DNA from: Alteromonadaceae bacterium
Lineage (GTDB): Bacteria; Pseudomonadota; Gammaproteobacteria; Enterobacterales; Alteromonadaceae
Reading direction: 5' to 3'
Assembly (NCBI GenBank): GCA_013216015.1
Contig: JABSOI010000024.1
Coordinates: 26,027 to 90,026 of the forward strand
DNA length: 64,000 nucleotides
Shown: positions 8,204-18,779 of the stretch, piece by piece
Layout of the letters: the number at the start of each line of letters is the position of its first letter
How positions within the stretch are numbered: position 1 is the stretch's first letter
The notes under the pieces: generated by a model
What the model saw: the letters and a program-made list of their open reading frames with translations, nothing else
Database searches by the model: none
Told to the model about the DNA's origin: nothing
Made by a program: the position numbers and the translations under genes

Positions 8204-10675
8204 TTACTCAGCCCCTCGTAAACTATAAATTGCCGGACGATTAATATATTGTCTTAACGGCAAGTAACAAGCGAATAATGAAATGAATGAAACTAAGCCT
8301 GATGTTGCTAAAAACATGGGTAATAACTGCAATGTTAAATAATGTTCAAGCTGTTCGCTAAAACCAAATGTCAACACTGATAAAATGAAGATACTGGTTA
8401 CTATGCCCAATATTATTGAGCTTGCATTGTCTTTGATGATAAGTGCGATTAGGTCCCGACGTTTAGCACCAATTGCCATACGGGTTCCAATTTCAAATCT
8501 GCGCATTTGCGTGCTGTAACTTAAAATACCGTACAGACCAATTGCTGATAAAATAAAGGTGATCAGTGTTAGTGCTGCGGTGGTAATAGCCGTAGTATAT
8601 TGAGTGAATAAGCGATGAGATTTTTGTTTACTGAGGGGAGAAAATTCAAATAAGCTGACTGAGCTGGTGACTTCTTTTATCACGGCAACTAATTGTGCCC
8701 GAGAGATTGTTTGCTGATCTTTAAGCTTTATCAGTAAATTGGAACGGCTGAGGTTTGGCATATAAACTCTTGGTGGAATAGTATTTCCTCCCGGTAATTT
8801 AAAATCATTAACCACACCTATAATCGTGTAGGCATTAGGTCCACCAAAAGAAAGCTGTTTACCTAAAGCCTTGATGCTTTCCTGTTTATTAAGTTGCTGA
8901 GTAAGCTGTTGTGCTAATACCTGATTAATAACCAGCACAGGTGCACGGTCTTTATAATCATTTTCGCCAAAGTTATCACCGGCAATAAAGTCCTGTCCCA
9001 TTAAATTAAAATAATGACTATCAACGCTTTTACCAAGAGGTAACACTATTTGGTTCGATTGCACTTCGGTTAATGACCAGATACCTTCGCTGTCGGTCAG
9101 TGGAGAGCTATTTTTACTGACTAATTCAACTTGAGGTAACTGAGCAATTTTTTGTTGAATTTCTTTGCTGATCGCTAACTGATCGGCTCTTGAAAGCTCG
9201 GTACTGGTAGATGGCGCAATAGAAACACTGATTAAATTATCAACATTAAAACCTTCTTCCTGATTGATTGACGTTATTGCTTCATTAAATAAACTGATGT
9301 TGATAAAAATCAGTACAGTAGCCACGGTTACCTGACTGATAATAAGTATTTGTCGAACAAACTTTGATACTTGTAAGCCAGTTCCCTTACCGCTACTTTG
9401 TAAGTTAGTGTTTAATCTTTGGTAGTTAACAACACGCTGGCTTAACGCAGCAAAAAAGAACGCAAGTACTAGTGGAAACAGCAAAGCACAAATTAAGGTG
9501 AATCCACCAAGGTTAAGTTCATTTACCCTTGGTAATACGAGTTGTAATTGACTTTGCATCAGCGAAAAAGCAAATTGAGCCACAACTAAGGCAAGCACCA
9601 TAGCCAGTGTCATTAACAGCAGGGATTCAGTGAATAATAACTGAAAAATATGTTTACGCTTTGCGCCTACGGCTGCCATTATAGCCAGTAGATTTTGTTT
9701 CTCTACCGTTCTTGAAAGTTGTAAATTGGAAATGTTGATACAAGCAATTAACAGCAAACCAATGACACCAATTAACGTTAAGTAAGCTTTGTTTTCGTTA
9801 TCACCCAAAATTACGCTTTTAAATGAACGCAACTGCATTTCAATATGCCAGCCCTTATAAAATCCCTGTCTGTCGATGTTGTCCTGCCAGGTATCGTTAA
9901 CTAATGTTGTTATTTGCTGCTCGGCTTGTTTGGCGGTTAGTTCATTTTTTAATTTTCCGATAAAAGTAAGGCTGTTGCCTCTGTCCCACCAGCGTTCTCG
10001 AAATCTCTGTGGAGTGGCATTGAAATCCCACGGTAATAATATTTGAGATTTTCTGCCTAACTGTTCTATTTCAGGTTCAACAAAAGACGGTGCAATTACT
10101 CCAATAATACTAAAACTGACACCTCTAAAAGTGACTTTTTGCTCCAGTATATTTTTATCGGCTGAAAATTCATTTTGCCAGGTTTCATAGCTGATCACCG
10201 CAACAGGGTTATGAGTATTCAATGCTTCCGATTGCTCAAATGCCCGACCAAGTGCCATATCAACCGCTAACAGCGTAAACCATTGAGGAGTGATATATGT
10301 GGTGGTTAGCGTAGGTTGCAGAGCCATTGAAGTTAATACTTCTTCATCGAACAGTATTAAAGCACTGTCGCTGAAACTTTGCTGATTTTGATAAAAATGG
10401 ACCAAACCCGGATAGTTAAATGCGGTAACATTTGCCGAACCCGTGGCATCAAATTGAACATTATCTACTTTATATAAACGCTCTTGATCCGGGTAAGGTA
10501 GCGGCTTAACTAACATTACATAGGCTAAAGTAAGCACTGACAATAATGCTCCTAACGTTAAGCCCATGGTGGAGACCACACTGAAAACAAAATCTGGTTT
10601 GTTTTTCATACTAGCAAATGCTTGTTTTACTTGGAATTTAAATAGATAAATAATATTAAGGCTCTCGAGTTTCAT
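8204..10675 (-). CDS. FtsX/MacB-type ABC permease
   Basis: An 823-residue paralog of the locus permeases, with N-terminal membrane segment at about 30-55 (VFSVVSTMGLTLGALL), two MacB-core plus FtsX modules, FEIGTRMAIGAKRRDLI near residue 740 and C-terminal YLPLRQYINRPAIYSLRG. The N-terminus is about 10 residues longer than in siblings. Its ATG directly abuts the stop of the preceding, MITE-split permease, so expression is likely coupled to the long operon that begins with the adaptor gene at 17899. It is the last gene of that operon. Confidence 0.88.
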   Translation of the reverse strand: MKLESLNIIYLFKFQVKQAFASMKNKPDFVFSVVSTMGLTLGALLSVLTLAYVMLVKPLPYPDQERLYKVDNVQFDATGSANVTAFNYPGLVHFYQNQQSFSDSALILFDEEVLTSMALQPTLTTTYITPQWFTLLAVDMALGRAFEQSEALNTHNPVAVISYETWQNEFSADKNILEQKVTFRGVSFSIIGVIAPSFVEPEIEQLGRKSQILLPWDFNATPQRFRERWWDRGNSLTFIGKLKNELTAKQAEQQITTLVNDTWQDNIDRQGFYKGWHIEMQLRSFKSVILGDNENKAYLTLIGVIGLLLIACINISNLQLSRTVEKQNLLAIMAAVGAKRKHIFQLLFTESLLLMTLAMVLALVVAQFAFSLMQSQLQLVLPRVNELNLGGFTLICALLFPLVLAFFFAALSQRVVNYQRLNTNLQSSGKGTGLQVSKFVRQILIISQVTVATVLIFINISLFNEAITSINQEEGFNVDNLISVSIAPSTSTELSRADQLAISKEIQQKIAQLPQVELVSKNSSPLTDSEGIWSLTEVQSNQIVLPLGKSVDSHYFNLMGQDFIAGDNFGENDYKDRAPVLVINQVLAQQLTQQLNKQESIKALGKQLSFGGPNAYTIIGVVNDFKLPGGNTIPPRVYMPNLSRSNLLIKLKDQQTISRAQLVAVIKEVTSSVSLFEFSPLSKQKSHRLFTQYTTAITTAALTLITFILSAIGLYGILSYSTQMRRFEIGTRMAIGAKRRDLIALIIKDNASSIILGIVTSIFILSVLTFGFSEQLEHYLTLQLLPMFLATSGLVSFISLFACYLPLRQYINRPAIYSLRGAE

Positions 10676-13333
10676 TTATTCACTTCCTTTTAGGCTTTGA
10701 ATTGCAGGATGATTAATATATTGACGCAATGGCAAGTAACAGGCGAAAAATGAAATAGTACTGATCAATGCCAATGTGATTAAAAACATCGAGATAAGTT
10801 GTGTACCAACATAATCGGTTAGTGACTCACTAAAACTCAAGTAAAGCGCCAGTATAATAATAACGCTGGTTATTGCTCCAACCATTAATGCGGCAGAATT
10901 ATCTTTTAATATCATGGTGATTAAGTCTTTCCGTTTTGCTCCAATTGCCATGCGGGTGCCAATTTCAAAGCGGCGTGATTGAGTGCTGTAACTTAAAATT
11001 CCGTATAAACCAATTGCTGCTAAAAATATGGTTAACAAAGTAAGCACTGTGGTGGTAATAGCTGTTGTGTAATGGGTAAAAAGTATCTTCTTACGGGTGT
11101 CAGCCATGCTTTCAAAATGGAAGAGGGTAAATTTACCGGAAACGCTATTTATCGTACTGATCATTAGTTCGCGACTAACTTTCTGGTTGGCTTTAAACTT
11201 GATTAAAAAGTCGTTAGATGCGCGCCAGGAAGTTCGGTACGCTTGCATAGGGTTGGCTTTAACATCGGGAATGTTTGTTCCTTTTACTATACCAACTATT
11301 GTGCGCTCGGTACTTGAGCCATCTTTTTCCACTTCACCCATGATATTGATTTTTCTACCAATCACTTTTTTAGCGATGTTTCCAGTAAAGTTTCCATTAG
11401 TGGCAAGACTGTTGGCAATTTTTTTAGCAAAAATATCATTGATGACGACGACATCATGACCATTTTGAATGTCGTCAGTACTGAAATAGTCACCTTCAAG
11501 CAACGTTTGTTCAAGCAAGTTAAAGTAATCTTTATCAACTCCCCCTGAAATTTCTACATCAAAAGCTTGTTCAGTGCCCAGGTCGGTAAATACTGAAGAG
11601 TTTGTTCTCAGTGGCGAGGATGATTGGCTTATAGCCTCAACTTGAGGTAAAAGTAAGAAACTATTTTTTAGTTCATTGAGTAACGATATTGTTTCCTCAC
11701 CTCTTCTTGGCAGCGACGAGTCTGCTGCAATAGTCATACTGAAGATATTATCAACTTTATGGCCAGCGGGAGTGTTAATTACTGTTGTTGCACTATTGAA
11801 CAGGCTGATATTAACAAAAACCAAACTGGTTGCGATTGCCACCTGACTGATAATTAAACATTGACGAATACGTTGTGACACCTGAATGCCTGTACCTTTA
11901 CCACTACTTTGCAAGGTATGGTTTAACGCTTGATAATTAATCATTCTATTGCTTAATTGGGCAAATAAAATGGCAAAGAAAAATACAAATAATAATGCGC
12001 AGCTAAGGGTAAATACGCTTAACGATAATTCATTAATTCGGGGTAATAATTCTGATAAGTAGTGTTGTAGAATGAAAAACCCGAATGATGCAACAATAAG
12101 TGCAACAATGGCAGACAATGTCATTAATAAACCAGTTTCAACCAACAAGGTTTTAAATAACTGTTTTTTCGTTGCACCAATAGCAGCATGAATAGCTAAT
12201 GGTTTTTGCTGTTGAGCCGTACGTGAAATAAACAAGTTACTTATGTTTGCACAAGCGATCACTAATAAACCGGTAATACTGGCAAGCAGTAAATAGAGTC
12301 GATTAGTATTATCACCTAATATGACAGATTTAAATGACTTAAGTGACAATTTGACTTGCCAGCCTTTATAAAAATCAAACTGAGTGACATTTTCTTGCCA
12401 AAGTTCATTTAAAAAAGGACTAATGCTTTGCTCTGCCTGAACTTGAGAAAAATCAGATTTTAATTTACCGACAAAGGCAAGTTCCCAGCGTACATATGCC
12501 CAACTATCAACATACATGCTACGCAGATTGTTGTAATCCCATGGAAGCCAAACTTGTGTTTGTCTGCCAATTTCATGAAGTTCCGGTTCGATAAAAGACT
12601 GAGCGGTAACACCAACAATTCGAAAACTGGCATTATTAAAAGTTATCTTATTAGCTAAAATATCCTTGTCACCATTAAATTCATTTTTCCAAGTGTCATA
12701 ACTGATAATAGCAACAGGGTTAAAGCGCTCTTTGGCTTCTGTTTCTTCAAAGCTTCTACCAACTACCATTGGGGTATTTAACAGTGTGAAAAAGTCAGGT
12801 GTAATATAACTCGTGCTCATCATTGGCTGAGTTGGGCTAGAGGTTAAAACGTCAGTATCGTAAGCAATAAGTGCTGACTGTTCAAAAACAGTTTGCTTTT
12901 CATAAAAATGGGTTAAACCCGGATAGCTGAAATTACCTGATTTTAACTCCCCAGTATTATCAGTCATGTTGTGCTCAACCCAATATATACCCGTAATCAT
13001 TCAAAATGCAGGTTTTGAAGCGTTTTAAAAGATTATCTACTGCGTTGCTTTCAATCCCAATAGCCCGCTATTGCTCAATCAAGCGCCTTTTAGATAAACT
13101 TTTAAATTCACTTCAAATTCCTGCATCTTGAATGACCACGGGTATAGCTTCTCTTGTTCGGGGTAGGGCAGGGGTTTTGCCAGCATTAAATAAGCCAGTG
13201 TAAGTATGCATAAAAGCGCACCTAAGGTTAACCCCATTGAACTGACAATACTTAATACAAACCACGGCTTGTTTTTTAAACCAAACCAGGCTTGTTTAAC
13301 TTGATACGAAAATTGTTGAAAAATATGATTCAT
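10676..13333 (-). pseudogene. FtsX/MacB-type permease split by a MITE
   Basis: Residues 1-65 (ATG at 13333, MNHIFQQFSYQVKQAW...EQEKLY) and the rest (from WVEHNMTDNTGE to the stop at 10676) together make a normal ~815-residue permease. Between them lies a 157-bp inverted-repeat element (12988-13144) with a TA target duplication. Removing the element plus one TA rejoins the frame exactly (GAAGCTATATTGGG). As it stands, a short 84-residue N-terminal product ends inside the element, and a 774-residue frame could start from an ATG within the element (13000) but would lack the first membrane helix. No other lesion was seen, so the insertion is probably recent. Confidence 0.85.
12988..13144. mobile_element. 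157-bp MITE with TA target duplication, copy 1
   Basis: Termini TACCCGT..TCATTCAA.ATGC are inverted repeats of about 30 bp with a few mismatches. The flanking TA is duplicated and there is no coding capacity. A second copy of the same length is at 49860-50016. TA duplication points to mobilisation by an IS630/Tc1-mariner type transposase, which is not present in the window. Confidence 0.85.
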
Positions 13334-13336
13334 GGA

Positions 13337-15775
13337 TTAATCACTTCCTTTAAGGCTGTTAATTGCTGGTTTATTAATGAATGGTCTTAAAGGTAAATAA
13401 CAAGCAGAAATTGAAATAATACCGATTAACAATAAGGTAAATAAACACACAGGCACCAGTTGAACGTTAATGTAGCTGATCAGGTATTCACTGAAGCTTA
13501 AATACAATGCGAGAAGAAGAAGAACGCTGATACCCAGACCCAATATTAACGATTTAGCATTGTCTTTTATGATCAACATAATTAAATCTTTACGTTTGGC
13601 TCCAATAGCCATGCGGGTACCTAATTCAAACCGGCGCATTTGGGTGCTGTAGCTTAAAATTCCGTACAGGCCAACCGCAGCCAGAAATAAGGCAATAATG
13701 GCTAATAAACCACTGGTGACGAAGGTGGTATATTGCGTAAATAACCGAGAATTACGTCGTTCATTCAGCGTGGTTAAACTGAACAGATTAAATTGCTTAT
13801 TTACGTGTTGCAGCGTGTTAAGGATCTGTTGACGAAGTAATGTTTGGCCAGCCTTAACTTTTACTAACATCATGTTTCTTGAAGGAGATGAAGGATAATA
13901 AAAGCGAGCAGGGATTTCGCTGGTATCAGGAATTTTAATGCCTTTAACTACACCAATTACTCTTGCGCCGCTCTTAAATTTTATCCCTAATGCACTGCCA
14001 TTTGGTGCAAGTTGCTTAGCGAATACATCGTTGATGATAAGGATATTATTGTCATCTTTAATATCTGCTTCGCTGAAATAATTCCCTTCAATTAAAGGCT
14101 GGTTGATAAGTTGAAAGTATTGATGGTCTACATCTTTCGCTTTTACGGAGAATCTCTCATTTGTACCAAATACTGTCGCAGCTAACGTGCTAAAAGCCAT
14201 AGGAGCACGAGACTGGCTGATCATTTCAACTTGTGGTAAAGCTAATAATTGACTGCGTACTTTGGCAACATCAGCAATTTTTGATTCTCTATTCAATTCT
14301 TTGTCTGATGGTAGTGATAAAACTAACCATGAAATGTTGTCAGTTTCAAAACCTGTTGGTTCATTGATTGTTGTTATTGCATCTTTAAATAACACTATAT
14401 TGATAAACACTAAAGCGGTAACAATTGCCACCTGGCTGGTAATTAAACCTTTGCGGATATTCTTTGAAACCTGAATACCAGTGCCTTTGCCACTTGATTG
14501 TAATGTTGCATTTAACGCATGGTAATTAATCATATTAGTACTTAAGCGGGCAAAAAATAACGCCAGAGCAATAACCAACACAATTGCAGAGCTTAAGGTG
14601 AATGTGTTGATAGACAGTTCATCAACTCTGGGCAAATAATTCGCTAAAAAGTGTTGTAAAATCAAGAAGCAGCCACTTGCAACCATTAAAGCAATAACGA
14701 TAGAGATAAACATTAATAAGCCTGTTTCAGCCAATAGTGTTTTAAACAGGTGCTTTTTAGATGCACCAAGGGCGGCATGAATCGCTAATTGTCTTTGTTG
14801 CTCGGCGGTACGCGACATAAATAAATTGGCGATATTAGCGCAGGCGATTAAAACCAGACCAACAACCCCGGCCAAAAGTAAATAAACGGTTTTCTCACTG
14901 CCATTGAGGATCACGGACTTTAATGTATGAACCTTGATGCCAATGCCCCAATTAGTAAAAAATTCCCGGCCAGCAACATTTTCTTGCCAATTATTATTAA
15001 TTAACGTGGTTAGTGTTTGTTCCAGTTGTTTTGGGCTTCTTTTTGAGCTTGAATTTGAGGTAGAGGCTGAAGGCAACTTGGCAAGATATAATAGTCCACT
15101 ATCGTCATTACCCCATGCTTTCCTGTCTCTTTCACTTACAGAGTTATAATCCCAGGGTAGAAATACTGCTGTTTTTAAACCGGGGCCATATAACAGAGGT
15201 TCAGTGAATTCTTCACTCAATACCCCAATAATTTGATAGCTTACGCCACTGAAATTCACTTTCTTTGATAAAATATCTTTTGCAAGCGAAAACTCATTCA
15301 GCCAGGTGTTATAACTTAAAACGGCTACAGGGTTATACGTGTCTAACGCTTCACTTTGTTCAAAAGTACGGCCGACAGCCATTTTCGCATTTAACAGACT
15401 AAACCATTCAGGCGTGATAAAACTAAGCTGCATTTTAGGATGCGTTGGCTGTGAAAGCAGTACATCACCGTCAATATAAAGTAATGCTGATAAACTAAAG
15501 GCTTTCTGGTTTTTATACAAGTGCATTAAATTGGGATAAGTATATGCCGTCCCGTCAATTTTACCGTTATTATCAATTAAATTATGCTCTACAGTGTATA
15601 AGCTGTCTTGTTCTGGGTAGGGTAAAGGCTTCGACAATAGAACATAAGCTAAAGTGAGCACACATAATAATGCACCCATAGTAAAACTCATTGTGGTTAC
15701 TACACTGGCAACAAAGCCGGGCTTTTTCTTTAAACTTGCCCAGGCTTGTTGTTGTTGATAAATAAATTGACTCAT
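13337..15775 (-). CDS. FtsX/MacB-type ABC permease
   Basis: An 812-residue permease with N-terminal membrane segment (about 20-48), periplasmic core, FtsX helices (about 290-410), second core and a C-terminal FtsX domain with FELGTRMAIGAKRKDLI. The C-terminus is YLPLRPFINKPAINSL. It starts 2 bases after the ATPase stop, so it is the permease most tightly coupled to the ATPase and may be the founding partner of the expanded family. A Ser-rich stretch (about residues 240-250) in the first core is unique to it. Confidence 0.88.
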   Translation of the reverse strand: MSQFIYQQQQAWASLKKKPGFVASVVTTMSFTMGALLCVLTLAYVLLSKPLPYPEQDSLYTVEHNLIDNNGKIDGTAYTYPNLMHLYKNQKAFSLSALLYIDGDVLLSQPTHPKMQLSFITPEWFSLLNAKMAVGRTFEQSEALDTYNPVAVLSYNTWLNEFSLAKDILSKKVNFSGVSYQIIGVLSEEFTEPLLYGPGLKTAVFLPWDYNSVSERDRKAWGNDDSGLLYLAKLPSASTSNSSSKRSPKQLEQTLTTLINNNWQENVAGREFFTNWGIGIKVHTLKSVILNGSEKTVYLLLAGVVGLVLIACANIANLFMSRTAEQQRQLAIHAALGASKKHLFKTLLAETGLLMFISIVIALMVASGCFLILQHFLANYLPRVDELSINTFTLSSAIVLVIALALFFARLSTNMINYHALNATLQSSGKGTGIQVSKNIRKGLITSQVAIVTALVFINIVLFKDAITTINEPTGFETDNISWLVLSLPSDKELNRESKIADVAKVRSQLLALPQVEMISQSRAPMAFSTLAATVFGTNERFSVKAKDVDHQYFQLINQPLIEGNYFSEADIKDDNNILIINDVFAKQLAPNGSALGIKFKSGARVIGVVKGIKIPDTSEIPARFYYPSSPSRNMMLVKVKAGQTLLRQQILNTLQHVNKQFNLFSLTTLNERRNSRLFTQYTTFVTSGLLAIIALFLAAVGLYGILSYSTQMRRFELGTRMAIGAKRKDLIMLIIKDNAKSLILGLGISVLLLLALYLSFSEYLISYINVQLVPVCLFTLLLIGIISISACYLPLRPFINKPAINSLKGSD

Positions 15776-15777
15776 GC

Positions 15778-16527
15778 CTAATCTCTGATACTTTTAGCAA
15801 CTTTAGGAGACTGTAATATTGCACCATCTAATAATTTAAGCTGTGTTTTAGCCATATCAGCATAACGGGGATCATGCGTTACCATACAAATGGTGGTGCC
15901 TTTGTTATTCAACTCTTCAAGTACATCCATTACCATATCGCCACTTTTAGAGTCGAGGTTACCGGTTGGCTCATCAACTAATAAAATAGCCGGATCTGCC
16001 ACTAAAGCACGGGCAATGGCGATACGTTGCTGCTGACCACCAGAAAGTTGATTAGGTTTATGACTGGTTCTATGGCTCATACCAACCATTTCCAGGCATT
16101 CATTAACGCGTTTGTTTATTTGTGCATCAGTAGGTTTCTCGCTACTGTAACGAAGCGGAAGGGCAACATTGTCAAATACTGATAATTCATCAATAAGGTT
16201 AAACGACTGGAAAATAAAACCAATTTTACTGTTTCGTATTTCGGCCGCTTCATCTAATGAAAGGCTGGTGACATTTACACCTTCAATAAAATATTCACCG
16301 CTGGTTGGCATGTCCAACAAACCTAAAATTGATAATAAAGTTGATTTACCACACCCCGATGGCCCGGAAATAGAAACATAATCACCGGAATAAATTGTCA
16401 TGTCGATATTTTGCAGCGCATGTGTTTCGAGTTCTTCTGTTTCAAAAACTTTTCCGATGTTTTTCATTTGAATTTTTATTGCGTTGTTCGGGGTATTGGT
16501 TGCCGTATTGCTTTGTGCGTTACTCAT
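15778..16527 (-). CDS. ABC transporter ATPase, MacB/LolD type
   Basis: 249 residues with all ABC motifs: Walker A GPSGCGKS (55-62), Q-loop Q107, signature LSGGQ (161-165), Walker B ILLVDE with catalytic E186, and H-loop in VTHDPRYA. Best fit is the LolD/MacB-N/FtsE group, which pairs with FtsX-type permeases. It is the only ATPase gene in the locus although six permease genes are present, so it presumably serves several of them. It lies between the HlyD-like adaptor and a permease. Confidence 0.93.
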   Translation of the reverse strand: MSNAQSNTATNTPNNAIKIQMKNIGKVFETEELETHALQNIDMTIYSGDYVSISGPSGCGKSTLLSILGLLDMPTSGEYFIEGVNVTSLSLDEAAEIRNSKIGFIFQSFNLIDELSVFDNVALPLRYSSEKPTDAQINKRVNECLEMVGMSHRTSHKPNQLSGGQQQRIAIARALVADPAILLVDEPTGNLDSKSGDMVMDVLEELNNKGTTICMVTHDPRYADMAKTQLKLLDGAILQSPKVAKSIRD

Positions 16528-16642
16528 AATTTGCCCTTAATTCAGTTATATGTTTGCTAAACGTTTAGCGAATAAATGTAAAGTTATCTAATGTTAGTTT
16601 GTGAATACCAGATAGCTAATGCCAACTAGTTAACGTCTGTTA

Positions 16643-17899
16643 CTAAAATTTTATTTCCAATTCAACATTGGTCTTTTTCAGGTTCGATAAATCAGAAACA
16701 ATAAATTTATCTTTGGTTGTTGCGCCTGACAGTATTTGAATAAATTGTCCCGCCTGTTGGCCATATTTAATATCATTAAGTGTGGCAGTCTGTTGATCAT
16801 CATTCAAACGGTACAATTGACCACTTGAAAAAGATTTAACATTCGCAGGGCGTTCAATAAAGTTAATGTTTTTTAACGTTTCAGCGATAATAACACCGTC
16901 TATATTCTGCTGTGGACGAGCACTGGCCGGTAGTTTATTCGGTAATGATATTTCAATATTAACGGTATTATTTTCAACAATAGGATCTATACGGGCAACA
17001 ATGCCTTCAATTTTGTCCTGTCGTGTATCGATAATAGTTCGTTGACCTACTTGTATTTGCTGTGCCTGACTCTGTGGTACACGAATTAATGCAATTAAAT
17101 CAGTAACACTACCAATTAACGCAATTTCCTGACCTGCCGCCAGGCTTTGCCCTAAATTGACACTAAGACGCTGCAGAACACCATCAAAGCCTGCGCGTAC
17201 CGTTAATTTATCAAGACGTTTTTGCGCTATGCCCAGTTGCCCTTTTTGTTGTTTAATGCGTTCTTGTTGAATATTAATGGCTTCTTTATGAACCTCAAAC
17301 AGTTGTTCAGCACGTTCAGACAAAAGTCCAATACGTTCTTTAAGTTGCTTTTCATCGAGTAAACTACCTTTATAGTCAAGTTGCGAAACAATCCCTTTTT
17401 CCACCAACTTTTCTTCCGCAGTACGCTTTAACTTAGCGGTTTCAAATCGAGCTGTTATTTCAGCCAAATTTGCACGTTCATTAAGCGTTTCACGTTTCTG
17501 GTTAACTATTAATTGACGTAAATTAGCGGTAATTTGAGCAAGCTCTTGCTGAGCATTCTCAACTTGCTGTAATAGTTCTGGATTTTCCATTTTAATAATA
17601 ATGCTATCAGCTGAAACCTTAGCTCCGGGTTTCAGTACAATCTCTTTAACCGTAGCTCTTGTTAAGGCGGTAATAAGTTGCTGTTTGTCTGATGTTAAAG
17701 TGCCATAGCCCTCAATAATCACATCAAGATCGCCAGTTTGTACCGTACCGACAAGAATATCAGTACGCTTTACACTGACAGTGCCCAAAGATTGCCTGGC
17801 AAAGAAAAACAAAATGATCACTGCACTTATCAAAACCAAAGTGATTTTCATCTGGTTTGATAATTTACCTTGTTTGGATTTTTTCTTGATAACATCCAT
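16643..17899 (-). CDS. HlyD/MacA-family periplasmic adaptor
   Basis: 418 residues with a single N-terminal membrane anchor (about 18-36), split lipoyl/barrel-sandwich halves (about 65-110 and 225-270), a long alpha-helical hairpin between them (about 110-225, rich in Gln/Glu/Lys) and a beta-barrel plus membrane-proximal domain at the C-terminus. It would bridge the inner-membrane permease to an outer-membrane channel; no TolC-like gene is in the window. It is the first gene of the operon, preceded by RBS GGAGG and a sigma-54 promoter at 17980-17997. A 14-bp palindrome GCTAAACGTTTAGC lies at 16556-16569 in the gap before the ATPase gene. Confidence 0.9.
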   Translation of the reverse strand: MDVIKKKSKQGKLSNQMKITLVLISAVIILFFFARQSLGTVSVKRTDILVGTVQTGDLDVIIEGYGTLTSDKQQLITALTRATVKEIVLKPGAKVSADSIIIKMENPELLQQVENAQQELAQITANLRQLIVNQKRETLNERANLAEITARFETAKLKRTAEEKLVEKGIVSQLDYKGSLLDEKQLKERIGLLSERAEQLFEVHKEAINIQQERIKQQKGQLGIAQKRLDKLTVRAGFDGVLQRLSVNLGQSLAAGQEIALIGSVTDLIALIRVPQSQAQQIQVGQRTIIDTRQDKIEGIVARIDPIVENNTVNIEISLPNKLPASARPQQNIDGVIIAETLKNINFIERPANVKSFSSGQLYRLNDDQQTATLNDIKYGQQAGQFIQILSGATTKDKFIVSDLSNLKKTNVELEIKF

Positions 17900-17979
17900 T
17901 AATGTAGACCTCCGTAAAGTTGTTCAACAATAATATTGTTAAACTGATAATTATTGATTTAAATTTTATTGATTTAAAT

Positions 17980-17997
17980 TGCGAGAATCGTGCCAAA
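17980..17997 (-). promoter_or_regulatory. sigma-54 promoter of the exporter operon
   Basis: The minus strand reads TTTGGCACGATTCTCGCAAT. TTGGCAC matches the -24 consensus exactly and GC follows GG after 10 bases. It is about 80 bases upstream of the adaptor start at 17899. Confidence 0.78.
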
Positions 17998-18056
17998 TAA
18001 AATTTAGAGTAAAAACAATTAGTTAGATTGTTGATGGATAGGGTGATGAGTTGATT

Positions 18057-18089
18057 GATTCGATAGTGAACTCTGTTAGTCCGAAATCG
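18057..18089 (-). promoter_or_regulatory. putative upstream activator site, copy 3
   Basis: GATTCGATAGTGAACTCTGT then TAGTCCGAAATCG is the most diverged of three copies, about 60 bases upstream of the sigma-54 promoter, as in the other two sub-operons. Confidence 0.5.
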
Positions 18090-18146
18090 AGTCCTGTATT
18101 GAGACGTTTATTTTAAAATTTTGGGTTGGGAGGTAGGAGAATGGGC

Positions 18147-18178
18147 GAGGATGGGGTAGCCGCATGGCGTAACCTACT
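18147..18178. repeat. half copy of repeat family A
   Basis: GAGGATGGGGTAGCCGCATG followed by GCGTAACCTA is one decayed end of the GTAGGATGGGTTAG element. The rest of 18090-18590 shows no gene; a 62-residue minus frame at 18432-18620 has no supporting feature. Confidence 0.5.
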
Positions 18179-18599
18179 TAAGCGTTTAAATATTGAAAAA
18201 TTTATATTGATTGACTAAATACCTTTAACCAAATCACCCATGTTCAAAAGCAAAGCAATCTACTTTAGTATTTATTCTTCGTTTGTCTTAGATCTCAGTG
18301 TAGAACAAATTGTTCAAATAAACCTGCGAGCTATTCACTTTTAGTCATTTGAATACGCTGTTCTGGAGGTGTTTAATTATGATTTGTTTGAGCTGTTTTC
18401 TGCGTAGTTGCTAAAAACGTGTGGCTTTTTTCTAACAAAAGTCAGGTTTTAATAGAGTGATCCTAATTTCTTTTTTAGTACCATAAAGCTGTTTGTATAA
18501 AGCCTTTTGACCCATTATTGGTGTTACGATTAATGTTGCATATATGTTATTTAAGTAAATAAATTGTAATGCCTTGGTTAATATTCTATGCTGCTTTTT

Positions 18600-18614
18600 G
18601 TAACTAAATGTAAT
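18600..18614 (+). promoter_or_regulatory. conserved motif upstream of M4 protease gene 1
   Basis: GTAACTAAATGTAAT lies 180 bases before the ATG. It is a direct repeat of TGTAA with 5 bases between, and recurs before every intact protease gene of the array. Function is inferred: regulator site or promoter part. Confidence 0.5.
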
Positions 18615-18779
18615 GGGCATTAATTTAATGTATTTGTGATGTTTGTTATATGTTGTTGTTTTGTTGCATTATTGGTGTATCAGTGTGTCAGTTGTTCGTG
18701 TGCTGTGACATTAATAAGATTAGTTGTAAATAACTAAAATACAATAATTAAATCATAATATGGATATAAAAAAATAAAT

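Noticed and set aside
10676..13000. Separate full permease gene starting at 13000
   Set aside because: Its first codons are inside the MITE and the first membrane helix is encoded upstream of it; it is the distal part of one split gene.
18432..18620. 62-residue minus-strand frame before the protease array
   Set aside because: No RBS, no recognisable composition or family, and it overlaps the shared upstream region of protease gene 1.
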